A DNA stretch of 64,000 nt, from contig OY986436.1 in assembly GCA_963920525.1 (NCBI GenBank), forward strand, positions 180,252,361 through 180,316,360. The letters are read 5' to 3'. The translations under genes and the position numbers were made by a program. Position 1 is the first letter of the stretch. The number at the start of each line of letters is the position of its first letter. The notes below the pieces were generated by a model. That model was not told where the DNA came from, ran no database searches, and was given only the letters and a program-made list of their open reading frames with translations. This DNA is from Dichetophora obliterata. Taxonomy: Eukaryota; Arthropoda; Insecta; Diptera; Sciomyzidae. This document shows, piece after piece, positions 32,208 to 44,090 of the stretch.

Positions 32208-34180
32208 CAGTCCAAAATACCTGGGAAGTGTTACTATTTTTCTTGTAGTTCTTGTTGAGTATAACAAGACTGCATACCAGAAATTCGCCAAACACCCCTA
32301 GAATCTTGACTTATCGTTAAAAAACCGGTTTTTGTATCTTTGCGCACTTATAACGCTGTAACTAAGCCAATGTTGCACCGATTCCAGATTCTTACCGGAT
32401 TCCAGAAGAAAAAACTTAGACCTTTCTAATGATATACATATTGTTTATAAAACTTGATAAATCTATGTGTCCGGCAAACTCAATTTTTAAAATTTTTTTT
32501 AATATTTTCCAACTTTCACGATTTTTGTACACACTATTTTATATAGAAAACATACTTTCTGTTAATGTAAGAGCAAATACGTTTATTAAAAATTACGACG
32601 CAATTTAGTTTTTAAAAATCGGCTAGTAATTGACTGAGTTATTAATGAAAACAATATTTTTTGACAAAAATGCCTGCACAACGTTTTTCGTGTTCTATTG
32701 CACATTTTTTATAGGAGAACAGATAATTTAATATGATATCTTTAAAACTATACCAATGACTGATATCTATTGAAAAGTCACAAATGTAGAAATTTTATTA
32801 GGTTTTTCTCACATTTAATATTAGTTGCATACTATTTTTTATTAAATAGCACATTTTTTTATATGAAATGGTTTTCAACGTGATAAAGCTGTGAGAAACA
32901 AAACGTCAAATAAAGAAACAAAATTACATATTCCTTACGTAAGTTAAGCTCTCATTGCATATTGTGGTTGCAATCATGATAGAAGGATAGAGGTATATGC
33001 AGCGCTGACTGCTCTTCTTCCATACTGCCATGTCTGTCAAATTTAGCTGTGTGGCGAATGGAAACAAAAGAAAATAAAGAAAAAGTTTTGCTTCGTTTTG
33101 ACAATTCCGGCAGTATGCTCTCATCTGGTTCATATACCTGTATTCTTCTACCATGGTTGCAATTCTAACTTGTTCTCATTTTTTAAATGCAGAGTTTTTA
33201 AAAGCTTTACTTAAGAGATGCATTTTGTTTTTGTGGACTTTTTCTCTCGCGAATCATCAAACAGCAGGTTGCGCTGACGAACATTTTACCTACAATCTCT
33301 TTGCTTTCTATGCTCTTTGCATTCTCTTAAGTTGAGCTTTAAAAAATCGGAGCATTTCAAAAAATAAGAAGAAATTACAACAATATACAATGAGAGCTTT
33401 TTTTATGTAAAAAATGGTTTCTTTCTTTATTTGACTTTTTTTCACGTCTTTATAACTTTGAAATATTTTATATAAAAACTTAGGCCAGTTCAGCGATGAG
33501 TAAGGAGAACATTTTCACCAAAAAATGGCAACAATAGAAAAACATTTTTAAGGAAAAAATAAAATTAAAATGATTTCGGAGTATTGCTGATCATTACAAT
33601 GTGAAACAAATGACGCCGAAGCAAACGGTCAAGCAAACATTTTTGAGTTTTCATGCTGAAAATGGATTTTTCATAAAAATCGATTTTCATGAAAAATGAA
33701 TAACTGTGTCAATTATTGACCGATTTTTAAAAACTAAATTGCGTTTAAATTGTTAATAAATATTATTTATGAATCCATATAGTTCTAGTGTATCCATTAT
33801 AAAATTTAGTATATAGAAAAATCGCCAAAGTTGAAAAAGCCAAAAAAAAAAAATTGAAAAAGTTGTATTTGCAGAGTAAATACACACAGCTTTCTTAAGC
33901 TGTCTTAAGCAGTATACATATCGTTGGAAAGGTTTAAGTATCGTCTTTAAGGATCCGGTTAAATTTTTAAGGTCTGTTGACAGTTAGGTAAGCTATAGGC
34001 TAATAAGTGGGCAAAGGTAAGCAAAATCGGTTTTTTTTACCGTAAGTCCAGATTTTGGGGGTGTCGGGTAAATTCCAAGAACAGAACATTCGTTCACTCG
34101 ACAAGACCTACCAGAAAAATGTAATTTTTCACAACAAAAAATGTAATTTTGAAAAGTCTTTTCCAACCTTAATTTGCCTT
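32208..34180. mobile_element. ~2-kb foldback element with very long arms
   Basis: The left arm (about 32208-32970) and right arm (about 33360-34180) are diverged inverted copies. Matching phrases include GACGCAATTTAGTTTTTAAAAATCGG at 32600 with its complement at 33720 (shared core AATTTAGTTTTTAAAAATCG), GTCAAATAAAGAAA at 32907 with its complement near 33420, AAGCTCTCATTG near 32946 with its complement near 33390, and ACCTTTCTAATGATATACAT near 32420 with its diverged complement near 33910. The loop contains a 181-bp MITE (32975-33155). No coding capacity. Divergence between arms suggests old age. Confidence 0.75.
32975..33155. mobile_element. 181-bp MITE, 8-bp target duplication, copy 2
   Basis: Flanked by GTTGCAAT on both sides (32967-32974, 33156-33163). 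Ends CATGATAGAAGGATAGAGG and, in complement, CATGGTAGAAGAATACAGG: about 25 bp of near-perfect inversion. It aligns end to end with 3575-3757. Inserted in the loop side of the foldback element, so it is younger than that element. Confidence 0.9.
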
Positions 34181-34911
34181 AAACACAAGAAATCATGAAG
34201 ACGGTGTACAAAAAAAGAAAAGTGTAACATTTATGTAGCTTATATCTTAAACTGTTCTGTCTATTATTTTTTGTTCTTTAACCTTTTCAATGGCTAGGCT
34301 TAACTAAGAACAAAATTATTTTTTGAGGTAATATTCCTATCATTTAGGTCCTTAAAAGATACCTTGAGAAAAACCTACCTTTGATTGAGACATACCTTAA
34401 AAAACATACCTTTGATTTTAACCTACGCTACTTACGTTTTGCAAGCTTGTAGAAAGAAAGTATTATTTTGCTCCTGTTCGGCACAACGTCTTTTTTAATC
34501 CCTTAAAGGTTTTTAATCCTTTAATTCTTTGGATCTGTGTTTATTAAACCCTTTTAACATTTTTATTATTAAAGCCAAAAGAGATAAAAATACATAAATT
34601 TGATTTAGTCTGGTTAATATTTTCTTATAAAATAGTCTGAAAAAGGTTTTTTTGCTTTTCTTCGGCAAAAAATCGAAAATACAACTGACTTTTATGTCAA
34701 ATATCTCTCTATATTAATTTTTATCATGTTGTTTCATCATTTTTTCATAGAACCAAAAGTTTTGATTTAAACAAAAGCTTTGCAAAATAAATACATATAA
34801 AAATGATTTTCTGATGTGTCCAATATATTGGGCAAATCCACTGAAAGGGTAAAATTAATACAATTTGCTAGTCCTTAATATTATTTAATTTTTTTGTGTT
34901 TATTAACAATA
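34181..34911. other. No gene recognised
   Basis: AT-rich. CATACCTTTGATTTTAACCT and related phrases at 34375-34430 form a short diverged tandem (CATACCTTAAAAAA, CATACCTTTGAT). Confidence 0.4.
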
Positions 34912-35294
34912 AGGGTATTCACAATTGGTGGCATAGTTGTATTGTTTTTTTTTGCCATAGTTGAAAACCACAAATGCCCTTTAAGGGTGAAATTGTGGTT
35001 GGGAACTTCCCAATATAGCTAGAACTAAGCAAATAAATTAACTATCCAATTTGATATATTTCATTAATATATGGCATAAAAAAGTTTAACTTGCATTTTG
35101 AGCTTCTTCTATTTTTGCCATTAGAAAATAGCTGGTAACCGATCAGTTGTTTATAGAACTTTAAAAACCACGTTCGTTAAACATATCATTGGGCCACTTA
35201 AAATTACCACATTTTTGGTTCTTAGAGATTTCATGTAGAACAGCAAAAAATATAAAAACCGCTCGGTTGTGTGTGGCATAATTGTGAATACCCT
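34912..35294. mobile_element. 383-bp TA-flanked MITE
   Basis: Ends AGGGTATTCACAATTG / AATTGTGAATACCCT with TA immediately outside (34910-34911, 35295-35296). Sub-terminal GTGGCATA words are also inverted. Non-coding. Confidence 0.83.
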
Positions 35295-35413
35295 TAATGT
35301 GTTTTGTTTTGTTCTTGTTACTTTATAAATTAATTAATTTACATTTTTTAGTTTCAAGTAATAAATAAAAAAAATTGTATTAAAAACATTTTGAAGTATG
35401 TACTTCTTAAAAT

Positions 35414-35485
35414 TTTTAATCCCGAACTTATCCCGGGATCCCGGGATTGAGATTTACAATTCCGATAATCCCGGGATCGAGAAAA
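35414..35485. repeat. Cluster of ATCCCGGGAT palindromes
   Basis: Four CCCGGGAT-type words within 75 bp (TTATCCCGGGATCCCGGGAT, ATAATCCCGGGATCGAG, TTCCGGGATTGG) in otherwise AT-rich DNA, indicating a short GC-rich repeat. Confidence 0.6.
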
Positions 35486-36019
35486 GCTTCCGGGATTGGA
35501 CTCCCTAGTGTTATTGTATACTCTTGCCGTATGCCGCACGATTGCCAATACTGATAGGTCGTGTTTACATTTAGATGTAAAACAAAAAAACTAATTTTCC
35601 TCAGAATAAAAAAACATAGTCGAATAAAAAAAAAATAGCCAAATGAAAAATTAAATCGCCAAAAACTGACCGCGAGAACTGACCGCTATTAAAGCCAAAA
35701 CGGCAACACTGGTTGTACCTACTTTTTCTCTCTCTCTCTTTTTTCGCTCTCGTTGTACTCTCTCTTTGAAAGCTTTTCGAGTATATGAACGCTGTACTAG
35801 TAACAATTTATTTTTAGTGAACAAATCTTATAGACTTGCAGTTTTTTCTTATTCCGAAGTCATTTGTCACTAGAGAGTCAGTGTAATATAAGTAGAAAAA
35901 AGTAGAACAGATAGTTCAAATTCATAGTAGATTGTAATCTAAAAAAAAATCGATTTTACGTTACAATCGACCTTCATAAGTTACATAAATTTTTTAAAAA
36001 GGAGGTTTTTCAATCGCTA
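35486..36019. other. No gene; TC-rich tract
   Basis: TTTCTCTCTCTCTCTTTTTTCG at about 35727-35750 is a short pyrimidine tract followed by GCTCTCGTTGTACTCTCTC. No gene structure around it. Confidence 0.4.
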
Positions 36020-36765
36020 ATGCCTCATTTACACGGGTGACATATTTGTCATTTTTTACATCATTAAGTGCCATTATCGTGTAAATGATGTTATTTTGTT
36101 TCATTATTTTAGTCATAAAATAATGATTAAAATCAGATGTCATTAGTTTTGCCACTTAAATGACATCGTGTAAACGCCGTGTAAACCTGTCTACTCTCAT
36201 AGTGACCAACTTAAAGAAAAAATGAAAAAGTTCATTCTTTACTGACAGAGTGCGTTTAATTGTTTCTGGAAATTTAACTGTTTGCTTAAAAATGGACTGG
36301 TTAGTATAAATTTAAAGAGTTTAAAGAATATAATAATCATAATCAATATTTAATCTAGTTTCTTTTTTTAAGTGAACCCAGCCAGTATTTTTCAGAAGAT
36401 GGAACGTTCTTTTCCAGCGTTCTTCTTCCTCCTCGTCCTCTTCAATTAATAAATATGCTAAATAAGCAACAGCTATTATTTTGTTGTCTTCCATTTGTAA
36501 AATAATTTTTAACTTCTTTGCTTTGTCAGTTTGTCAGTATTTGAGAATTATAAATTTTGTCATTCATGTCATTCAGTTTTGTCAAAGTCACGCCTACTTT
36601 GCTGGTCAAATCATTATGAATTTGAAAGTTGCCAAAATATAATGAAACGTAGTGACAAAGCTCTGGGCAAGTCACTTTTTTGTGCCATCTAAATAGCAGC
36701 GTCATTATGATATGTCATCAAGTCATTATTAAAGTCAGTTAATGTCACTCGTGTAAATGAGGCAT
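36020..36765. mobile_element. 746-bp element with ATGCCTCATTTACACG ends
   Basis: Ends ATGCCTCATTTACACGGGTG and, in complement, ATGCCTCATTTACACGAGTG, with TA on both sides (36018-36019, 36766-36767). Sub-terminal CATTATT and GTGTAAATGA words recur in both orientations. It carries one short minus-strand frame that resembles the start of a PIF/Harbinger transposase. Harbinger normally leaves a 3-bp TWA duplication; here TAA and TTA flank the ends, so superfamily is uncertain. Confidence 0.75.
36321..36494 (-). pseudogene. Possible PIF/Harbinger transposase N-terminus
   Basis: 57 codons starting MEDNKIIAVAYLAYLLIEED, then a run of Glu, then RWKRTFHLLKNTGW and a stop. An acidic, Leu-rich opening followed by an Arg/Trp patch is the usual start of insect Harbinger transposases. 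The catalytic domain is absent. It is the only coding trace in the 746-bp element around it. Confidence 0.4.
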
Positions 36766-37309
36766 TATACTGCAACATCTAATGGAGATATAAAAATTTC
36801 TTTTACACTTGAGATGTGTGCCTTTTTCTTAGCTTTCGAATAATGTAGCTATACTAAAATTTAATCTCTTTATCCAATTTCTATTAAATATTAACTAACA
36901 TATTTATGAACAAATAAATATTTGAGAATTAGACATTTTCTGAAACCGGTGAAGTCTGACCTACACTTGCAGGTATTTCTTATTCCAAACACATTTGTTA
37001 CAAGCGAGTCAGTGTAGGAGAAGTAGAAGAAAGTTAGCATTACCGGAAATAGCTACATCACCCAAAATATATTAAAACTTTCATAAAGAGATCAGTTTTT
37101 AATAATTAACTTTGTTTTATTATAACGTTGATGCATCTCACGAGTGTCATTTTATGTATACCTGCATTGAGTCTCGAGAGCCCTTTATAGTTTATATTAA
37201 ATTTTACTAAAATCCCATGCAAACCGTATGATTAATGAAATTGTTTGCGGTCAATCTGGCCAACTGAATGATTTGTTTTTAATCCGCATAGATCCGAAGA
37301 AACCCCAGG
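36766..37309. other. No gene recognised
   Basis: Unique-looking sequence grading into the GC-richer block from 37270. GAAGTAGAA...AAAGT words at 35885 and 37020 (GTCAGTGTA..AGTAGAA) show that 35820-35910 and 36970-37035 are diverged copies of one phrase flanking the 746-bp element. Confidence 0.4.
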
Positions 37310-37624
37310 ATGCCGGTGCCATTTGATGATGTACCGTCCTATTATGATGTGAAAAATACGTCACTTCAAATCAAACGTGATCAAAACTACGATAAAATTA
37401 AACAAAAAAAAAATCGAAGCGGGGTTCTTCAGCGGCACGGGGTAAAAACGTGCAATGATCTATCGTTGATTTTGACGTATAAAGTTTTGAACATTGCAAG
37501 ATCTCGCAAGAATAGCCAAGTAGTTGTCGATCATCCCAAGAAAGGTCAGCAGCAGCAACCACCAAAGCAAAAACCGTCTCGACAACAATTTGTAACAACA
37601 ACAGGTTGTTTACTGATGATGTGA
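37310..37624 (+). CDS. Hypothetical open frame, 104 codons
   Basis: Opens MPVPFDDVPSYYDV and closes with a Gln/Lys/Pro-rich tail (KKGQQQQPPKQKPSRQQF). The block has higher GC than its surroundings and no TE hallmarks, so it may be part of a host transcript. There is no TATA or initiator that I can point to, no splice signal at a convincing place, and an antisense frame of similar length exists. Function unknown; it could be chance. Confidence 0.2.
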   Translation: MPVPFDDVPSYYDVKNTSLQIKRDQNYDKIKQKKNRSGVLQRHGVKTCNDLSLILTYKVLNIARSRKNSQVVVDHPKKGQQQQPPKQKPSRQQFVTTTGCLLMM

Positions 37625-38996
37625 AATAAAATAACAAAAACACAAACGTCAAGAAAACGTATTAATCTTATTTCACTGCTGCTGATCGTGCGAGCAGCAC
37701 AGCACCTTAAGGTACGCTTCCAGATGTTTGACTTGGTCCGCGCTCATTTCATCTCAGCTCAACTCAACTCGGCTCATCGTCGTCTTATATTGTTTCCGCA
37801 GGCGCATTTCATTGTCTTTGCGCCCGCTTTTCCTTCTGTTTAATGATCAATTTGTTGGCTTTTGTGATCGTACCGCCGCAAGGTATGCCAACACCGGTTC
37901 CACACAAGTGAGAACTTGAAGTAAAAACAATCGGGTAAAAAATAACACCAAAGAATAGGCTATAATCTAAATCAGTTTGGAGCCTAATGAGTTTTGAAAG
38001 GTGGGTGTTGTTCGGGTTGCGGCAGCATTCGAGGGTGTGAATTTTCGATATAAAGTGCAACGCGGTATGTTTTGGATGACTAATGATCAGTGAGCACATT
38101 TAGAACAACAGACATTCGGGCAACAATGCACAATGTCATGCCGTGGCAGTCAGATTGTCTGTGTGTCAGAATTCTGCAACGCATCTTCTTGCTTTGTTTG
38201 AACCAAAAGAAGTACTTGCATCAAAAGTTGTTACATCAAAACTTTTTAGATATGTTTGTGACAAATTTAGAAGCTTGTCCAATTCGAATTTATGCGCTTT
38301 TAGTTTGAAGTCTGTTTCATATGTTAAAATTCCTGGAATCTGTTATATGGAAGAAAAGTGTTCCCTACACTTGCGTTTATTCTAAGAAATTAATTTTTGT
38401 GAGGAAATTCTTCATTGAGACTGAGCAAAATGAAGCCTTATTTAAATGATGCAATGCCTGGATGAGTTTCTCTCAGCAGCTTGTGCTGTGATCTTCTTAG
38501 TCTCTACCAGCCTGACTGTCGGTTCGTCTGCATGTCTGGTTAACCTCGATGCCAATGTTGCATCAAAGCACTTTATGCCCAAGTGACACGCAAATGAGCC
38601 CTCATGTCAATTGGCAGAGCTTCTTTTAAGAACCGGGTGGCATTTTGACACTTAATTTGTTAGCATATACATATGATGGTTGATGGTTTCCGATAATTTT
38701 TGTTAAACGGTTGACAATTGCCTTGAAACAAGTTATGATATGATCGCAGTTGATACAATTTTTAGCGTTTTTTACATGGCTTATTATGTAGACGTAAAGA
38801 TGGCTCTTTTATGCTACTATTGATTTCAATAAATTAGTTATGCTACGAAGCTCTATGTCATTTTGATGTATTTTCATCGATATATTACGTTAGAAACATC
38901 TTTAAAATATGCTGTTAAAAGCTTAAACCGACATTCGAAGCCGTTTGAAAGTTGACAGTTTGAAAGCTGCAGTCGGCTTCCATCAAGTCCAAAACT
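37625..38996. other. Unique-looking, GC-richer DNA without recognised genes
   Basis: Less AT-rich than the window average at 37660-38100 and 38420-38650. Phrases such as CAGCTCAACTCAACTCGGCT (37752) and GCCAACACCGGTTCCACAC (37886) look like single-copy insect non-coding DNA. Candidate for host regulatory or intronic sequence. Confidence 0.4.
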
Positions 38997-39005
38997 TTGA
39001 ACGTA

Positions 39006-39357
39006 AATAATAAAAAATAAATAAATAAATAAACTGGCCATTTCAGCCCTTGGAAGGACTTTGACCTGGCTTCTATTGATCAATTGTGTTGTGCGTGTTA
39101 TTAAATGTTTGATCACAAATGACCGAGAACTGGACCTACGTGTTTAATGCCGACTCCGAACGGCTTATGTTCTCCAGAAGCTTTACATGGCAATTTTTAC
39201 TCTCTGAGGTTTGCCATTGTCTGCAGAGAGGTGACGACCGAACAGAAAAATTAATTCAATTGAAAAAACCTTCTGTCTTAGCTGGAATTGAACCCGGGCT
39301 ACCGCGGATCTTTAGCTTAGGGGCCACGCACTCTACCCACTAGGCTACGGTCGCCAC
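39006..39357 (-). mobile_element. Full-length tRNA-derived SINE
   Basis: Flanked by exact 9-bp duplications TTGAACGTA (38997-39005, 39358-39366). On the minus strand it starts AGTGGCGACCGTAGCC, has the A-box TAGCCTAGTGG (39337-39347) and the B-box GGTTCAATTCC (39284-39294), and ends in a (TTTA)n tail. Length 352 bp. A truncated relative lies at 9963-10073. As a SINE it codes for nothing and would depend on a LINE for its spread. Confidence 0.92.
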
Positions 39358-39366
39358 TTGAACGTA

Positions 39367-40475
39367 GTCTTTTCAAAACTGCATTTTTATAAATGGCGTG
39401 CATCATAACTCAAACAGATTTTAGCTAATCAATTTGAAATTTTGTACAAATATACTTTACAATATTTGAGAAAATATGCCAGAACGTGATTTCAAAAAAA
39501 TTTAAGTTGTCTTTTCAAAAAATTTATAATTTTCTTTGTTGTTAACGCCATTTTCGAAACATTTTTTCGAAAATCGGACTCTTGCATATTCAAGAGAAAG
39601 AGAAACCTTGTTTTATATGAATTATGTTTTTGAATCATACATTTTTTCTTGTATTTTTAAAACATGCCCAGCGGTTGAAGTAGTCCTGAAAAAATTCATT
39701 CTCTCAAGCCTGAGGGGTAATGGTAAGGCCTGAGTATTCAGCACACCACTTGATTTCCTTTTTTCATTAAGATGTCATACTTACGTAATACCTGCTATCG
39801 TATAGCGTACACTCAGGCCTGAATATTCCTCCGAAAATTCAGGCCTCAGGAAACGTTAAAAAATCAGGCCTTCTATCAGGTATTGAACACTCTGAAGTTA
39901 ATATTAAAATAAAAAAGTAGGTAATACATACAATATAACATAATATAATACATCATTTTATTGTATTTACAATATATATAATTTAATTTAATATAATATA
40001 TACAATAATTTGCATATAAATATTTTTCATTAAAATATTGTATATCATAATTTCCAACGTTCTCCCTTTTTTATTTTTCAGAATGAAAAATTACGCGTCG
40101 ACTACTTCACATTGTTAGATTTTTATTTAAATTTCCCAAAGTTATTTGTTGGCATTACGACTTCGCTTCTAATCTCAACCGTCGCGCAGGTGCGAATACG
40201 AATCAAATTCAGTCTCGGGCTAACTGAAAGCACTCATAAACGATTGACAGCATTACACCTTCGCTTCTAAACTCAGTGGTATCTTCCGGTCTGAGATTGA
40301 AACAAAACAAAATTTTCACAGATTAGATAATTTCAGGGAAATTTTTAGAAAGCTTGAATGGAAATGCTTATTCTTAAATCAGTAATGATATCATGCCTGA
40401 ATTTTCAAAGCAAAATATATCTTATTTCATACCAGATTTCATCAGGCATTGAAATTGCTGACCGCTGGGTGCCTC
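39367..40475. other. No gene; possible hAT-like relic 39665-40475
   Basis: GCCCAGCGGTTGAAG near 39666 and CTGACCGCTGGG near 40461 form a weak inverted pair with CAGCGGT cores, the style of hAT ends, but flanks do not match. Between 39700 and 39880 CAGGCCTGA-type words cluster (five or more). Two phrases, CTTCGCTTCTAATCTCA and CTTCGCTTCTAAACTCA, sit about 100 bp apart near 40160 and 40260. Confidence 0.35.
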
Positions 40476-41337
40476 AGAATTTTTTTCAGTTGGTATTAGC
40501 GGTGGATGAATAATGTTTTAATCGCCTAATGTACCCTGAGCTCTTCATTCTCATTGTTTTTTTGGAATATTGGTTAAACCAATCAAGTTTTTCTAAACAA
40601 TTAGACATTTTCGCTAAAACTGAAATATCATTATTCACTGCTCACAAACCAAGTATTTCACAAATCAATTTAATTTCCTTACTTAAACTTGATATTATTT
40701 TGATTAAGTAAATCACTCAGGCTTTGTTTTAAAATCTGCAATAATTTTAAAAAGCTCCAAGAGTTATGTACATAATAAGAAATAACACAGTAACACACTT
40801 CGGTACAATAAAAAAAAATGTAGAGCGGGGGAGAGAATTGATTAATTAATTTTGATTTGGCTTTTCATAGTTTTTTGTTAGAACGTAACGGATCTTATCA
40901 GCCAAAGTACAGCTGATAAAGTTCATTGTTATTGCTAAGTATGATGCGCCAAATTAGTGCATCAGTGGATAAAAGGAAAAAATTTGCTCTCTTCTTTCTA
41001 TTTATAGATATTATATATAGAACGTTCTTTTGTATGGTGATTTACAGTGAAACACTGAGTTTTGTGGGACATTTTAACACCAATTGTAAATAAGTACGAC
41101 ATTAACCTTTGAACATATTTTAAGTTTTCACTAATTTTTTGCATTCACCCCAGACAAAATATTCGGCAGGGAAATGGCATTATATCAGCATAATTGTGGC
41201 AAATGAGCAGAGTTCTGGCAGTATGTTGAAATGTGGTGGCGGCCAGTTTACTTTTTATCAAAAAAGGCTGCCAGAAAGAAGCAGCATGAAGGCATGGAAA
41301 AGTCTGTAGAAGGCAGTGTGTCGAAATTCGGCATTGT
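40476..41337. other. No gene recognised
   Basis: AT-rich, no coding seen. 41150-41330 already shows GGCAG words that lead into the repeats that follow. Confidence 0.4.
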
Positions 41338-41650
41338 ATTGAACGGCAATTGAAATGTTTAAGCAGCTCAAACATTTTTGTTTTTCAGCAGCAGCCTTCC
41401 TACGCACTATAACGGCAGGCATATGAACTCTGTTGAATAAAATCATTATTTTGGCATTGAACTGAAATATTTGGGCAGGCTTAAAAGTTTTGTTTTCTAC
41501 AGAACAGAATGCTTTCGCCCTATACTGGCAGGCACATGAACTCTATTAAAACATCCAATTGAAATGGTCTAGCAGCTTAAAAATGTTTTGCTTTCTAGAC
41601 AACAGAATTATCTCGTCTTATACTGGAAGACGCTTTTATTCTGTTTAACT
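41338..41650 (+). repeat. ~110-bp degenerate tandem repeat, three units
   Basis: Units start near 41338, 41457 and 41559. Each has ATTGAA(C)..GAAAT, AGCAGCTTAAAA / AGCAGCTCAAAC, a TTTTGTTTTCT block, CTATACTGGCAGGCA, and ATGAACTCT. Divergence is high, so the array is old. Confidence 0.7.
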
Positions 41651-44090
41651 CTTCTGAGCTCTAACTTTTAACTGGCTTTAACTTGAAATTTTTGAAAACC
41701 TTTTCCCATGTAACATGTAAACTTGACAGCTACAATTAATATTTTTTTGGCGAAAGTTTGCATAAATAAACGTTATTTAAAAATTTATAAAGGTAGAGGT
41801 GCTTTATTCGTTTTCAATCATATTTAGTGGAACGTTAAGAATCATATTTGGTGGAACACAAAACATAAGAAATATCATTTACATGTAATGCAAAATTCAT
41901 TTTTTAATACATTGTGGCGAAATTTACTGTATTTCAGAAGATCTGATATACTGGTGTTCAATAGTGACTTCAACATTTGATAAGACCGTCGGTTTTGAAT
42001 AATTCTTAGTGCATTTGTTAATTACTACATAAAAATCTACTTAATAGTATAAGTTAAATATAGTGCTGCTCCGTCAAAATACCACATGAATTATAAAGTC
42101 CTCAGGTCATTCATGAATCTATTTTCGCATTGATTGCGAAAACAGTTCGCCATCGTAAATGTCTTCTAGCCTGTCAACATTTTCTTTTTTCTGCTAAAAT
42201 GGTTAGCACTTGTTTACAGAAATCGGGGCGAGAAATAATTGCTTGCAGCTGTGCCCCTATTGAAAAGGTGAGCAGATTACCGAATTCGTCTCTGCTTTTA
42301 TATTCCTCGCATTTCCTTTTACTGGTCTGAACACTTGTTGCAGTGCACCGTACACTCAATAGCGGAATTTATTTTTATGAAATGCTTTTTAAAGATATAA
42401 GTGGAGATGGGCGTTTTAGGGCATATGGATGGAATTAATCAATTCCAACACTCTGCTTAATGTAGAACCGCTTAGTTTGTGACGTAAAACTTATGCTAGA
42501 ATTGAGGTGAAGACTTCAGATGTTGATACCGGAGATCCTAGAACTAATCGATCTTTTCCAGCAATCGGATCTTCACTATCCTCGTCCGATGCACAAATTA
42601 GTGACCAGCGAATTCATCATCTTAATTAGAAACTTTAACTGACTATACGGTACAAACATTTCTCTGTCAAATTTCGTTTAGGAAATCTGCTTAATTTTTG
42701 CGTGTTTTACTATGTTTTTATAGAGCAATAATTTTAAAACTCACCATTCTTATCAATAAAACTGTTCGCACACGTAGTCTCTGGTATTGTTAGTGGCATT
42801 GCTATTATACCCACAGGAGTGGATTCCCTTCTTTGTTTGGGTTTGCTTACACCTGATATACTAAAGATAAACTTTTTTTAAAAAAACTTAGAAATTTACG
42901 TTTGAAAAATCTCACTCAAAATTGTATGTCACAACATCAAAGCCGTTCAAAATTTAGGTGAATCGAAAAAAATGGACAAACCCAAGGACCAAATACTGTT
43001 AGTTGAATAAAAAAAGCTCAATACTATAAAATAACCTAAAATGTATAAAATATATAAAAAAAAAACCAATATTTTGCATTCAATGCCATGTTAATGTCCC
43101 ATCCAATTGCCTGCCTTTACCTGCTTGTATTCTGCTCTGTACATTCCCTGCCAAGTTTCTTCCACTGAACGCCAATTGCATGCTCTCTTTTACATTTTTG
43201 AGCCTCTGTTAGCCAGTCTGCTGTTCTGTACAGTGGCAGTCAACTGGCTGGTTTTGGTACAATTCCCGCCCTGCCCTGCCAAAATTGGGCCAAAATAATT
43301 TTTTTTCTATTCCAATAAACAGACTACCTGTCTGCCGTTTTAAGTTCATTTTCCGGCCAAAAATTTGATCTGGGGCAAGTTGGTTTTTGAGCTTTGGTGT
43401 ATTCAGAGGCTTATAGTAGAATTTTATGGCAAATATTTTTGTTGAATATTTTAACCCTTTATATCCCTGTTTTATGGGTCTTATTTGCCCTTTATTAAAA
43501 ACAGGTAAAAAAGGCCCATACGTTGAAGAGTTAGAAGGTTAAAATGTTCCACAAAAATGTTCCTCGAAGTATTTTACATAAATATGCTGAACATATCCTA
43601 TACCAAAAACGTAAGAGTCACATGGTTTCGTTTGCCGATTCACTATGAGAATGTTCAAAAGGGGGATAAATTAAACCCCCTCTAAAATAAAATTCAGACG
43701 TAAGCTTTCAAAACGCCGATGCACGTATATTTTTTTGTGGTCCCCTCTATCAGAAGCTTGTTATTTTGGAAAAAAAAAATGATTTTGTTGTTCAGTGTAA
43801 TTTACTCTTGAGAAATTTTTATTTTTGAGCCTTGATTGCATGTATTGCTGGCCTTAACAAATAAAAGAGACAAATATTCTCACCAATTAAAGTAACTGGA
43901 TCTTGGACACGTATGTACACGGTTAAAAATCTTGTAATAGAATAGAAACTTTTTTTTCTTACTGAATGCTAAAAAGGTAATATAATTACAATTTTAATCT
44001 TAAAAAACCAGCAACAAGCATCTGAGCCTTCGGCTATCTTGGATTTCAAATACAAAAATATAATTGTTTTAAATATCATACTATATATTT
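41651..44090. other. No gene recognised; hairpin near 43440-43560
   Basis: Mostly unique sequence. The minus-strand frame 42174-42359 (GAQLQAIISRPDFCKQ) is reminiscent of some large insect transposases but lacks a diagnostic motif. Around 43448-43555 a hairpin-forming element has AATATTTTAACC / GGTTAAAATGTT ends and TATGGGTC / GGCCCATA inside. 43090-43290 is pyrimidine-rich and GC-richer. Confidence 0.35.
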
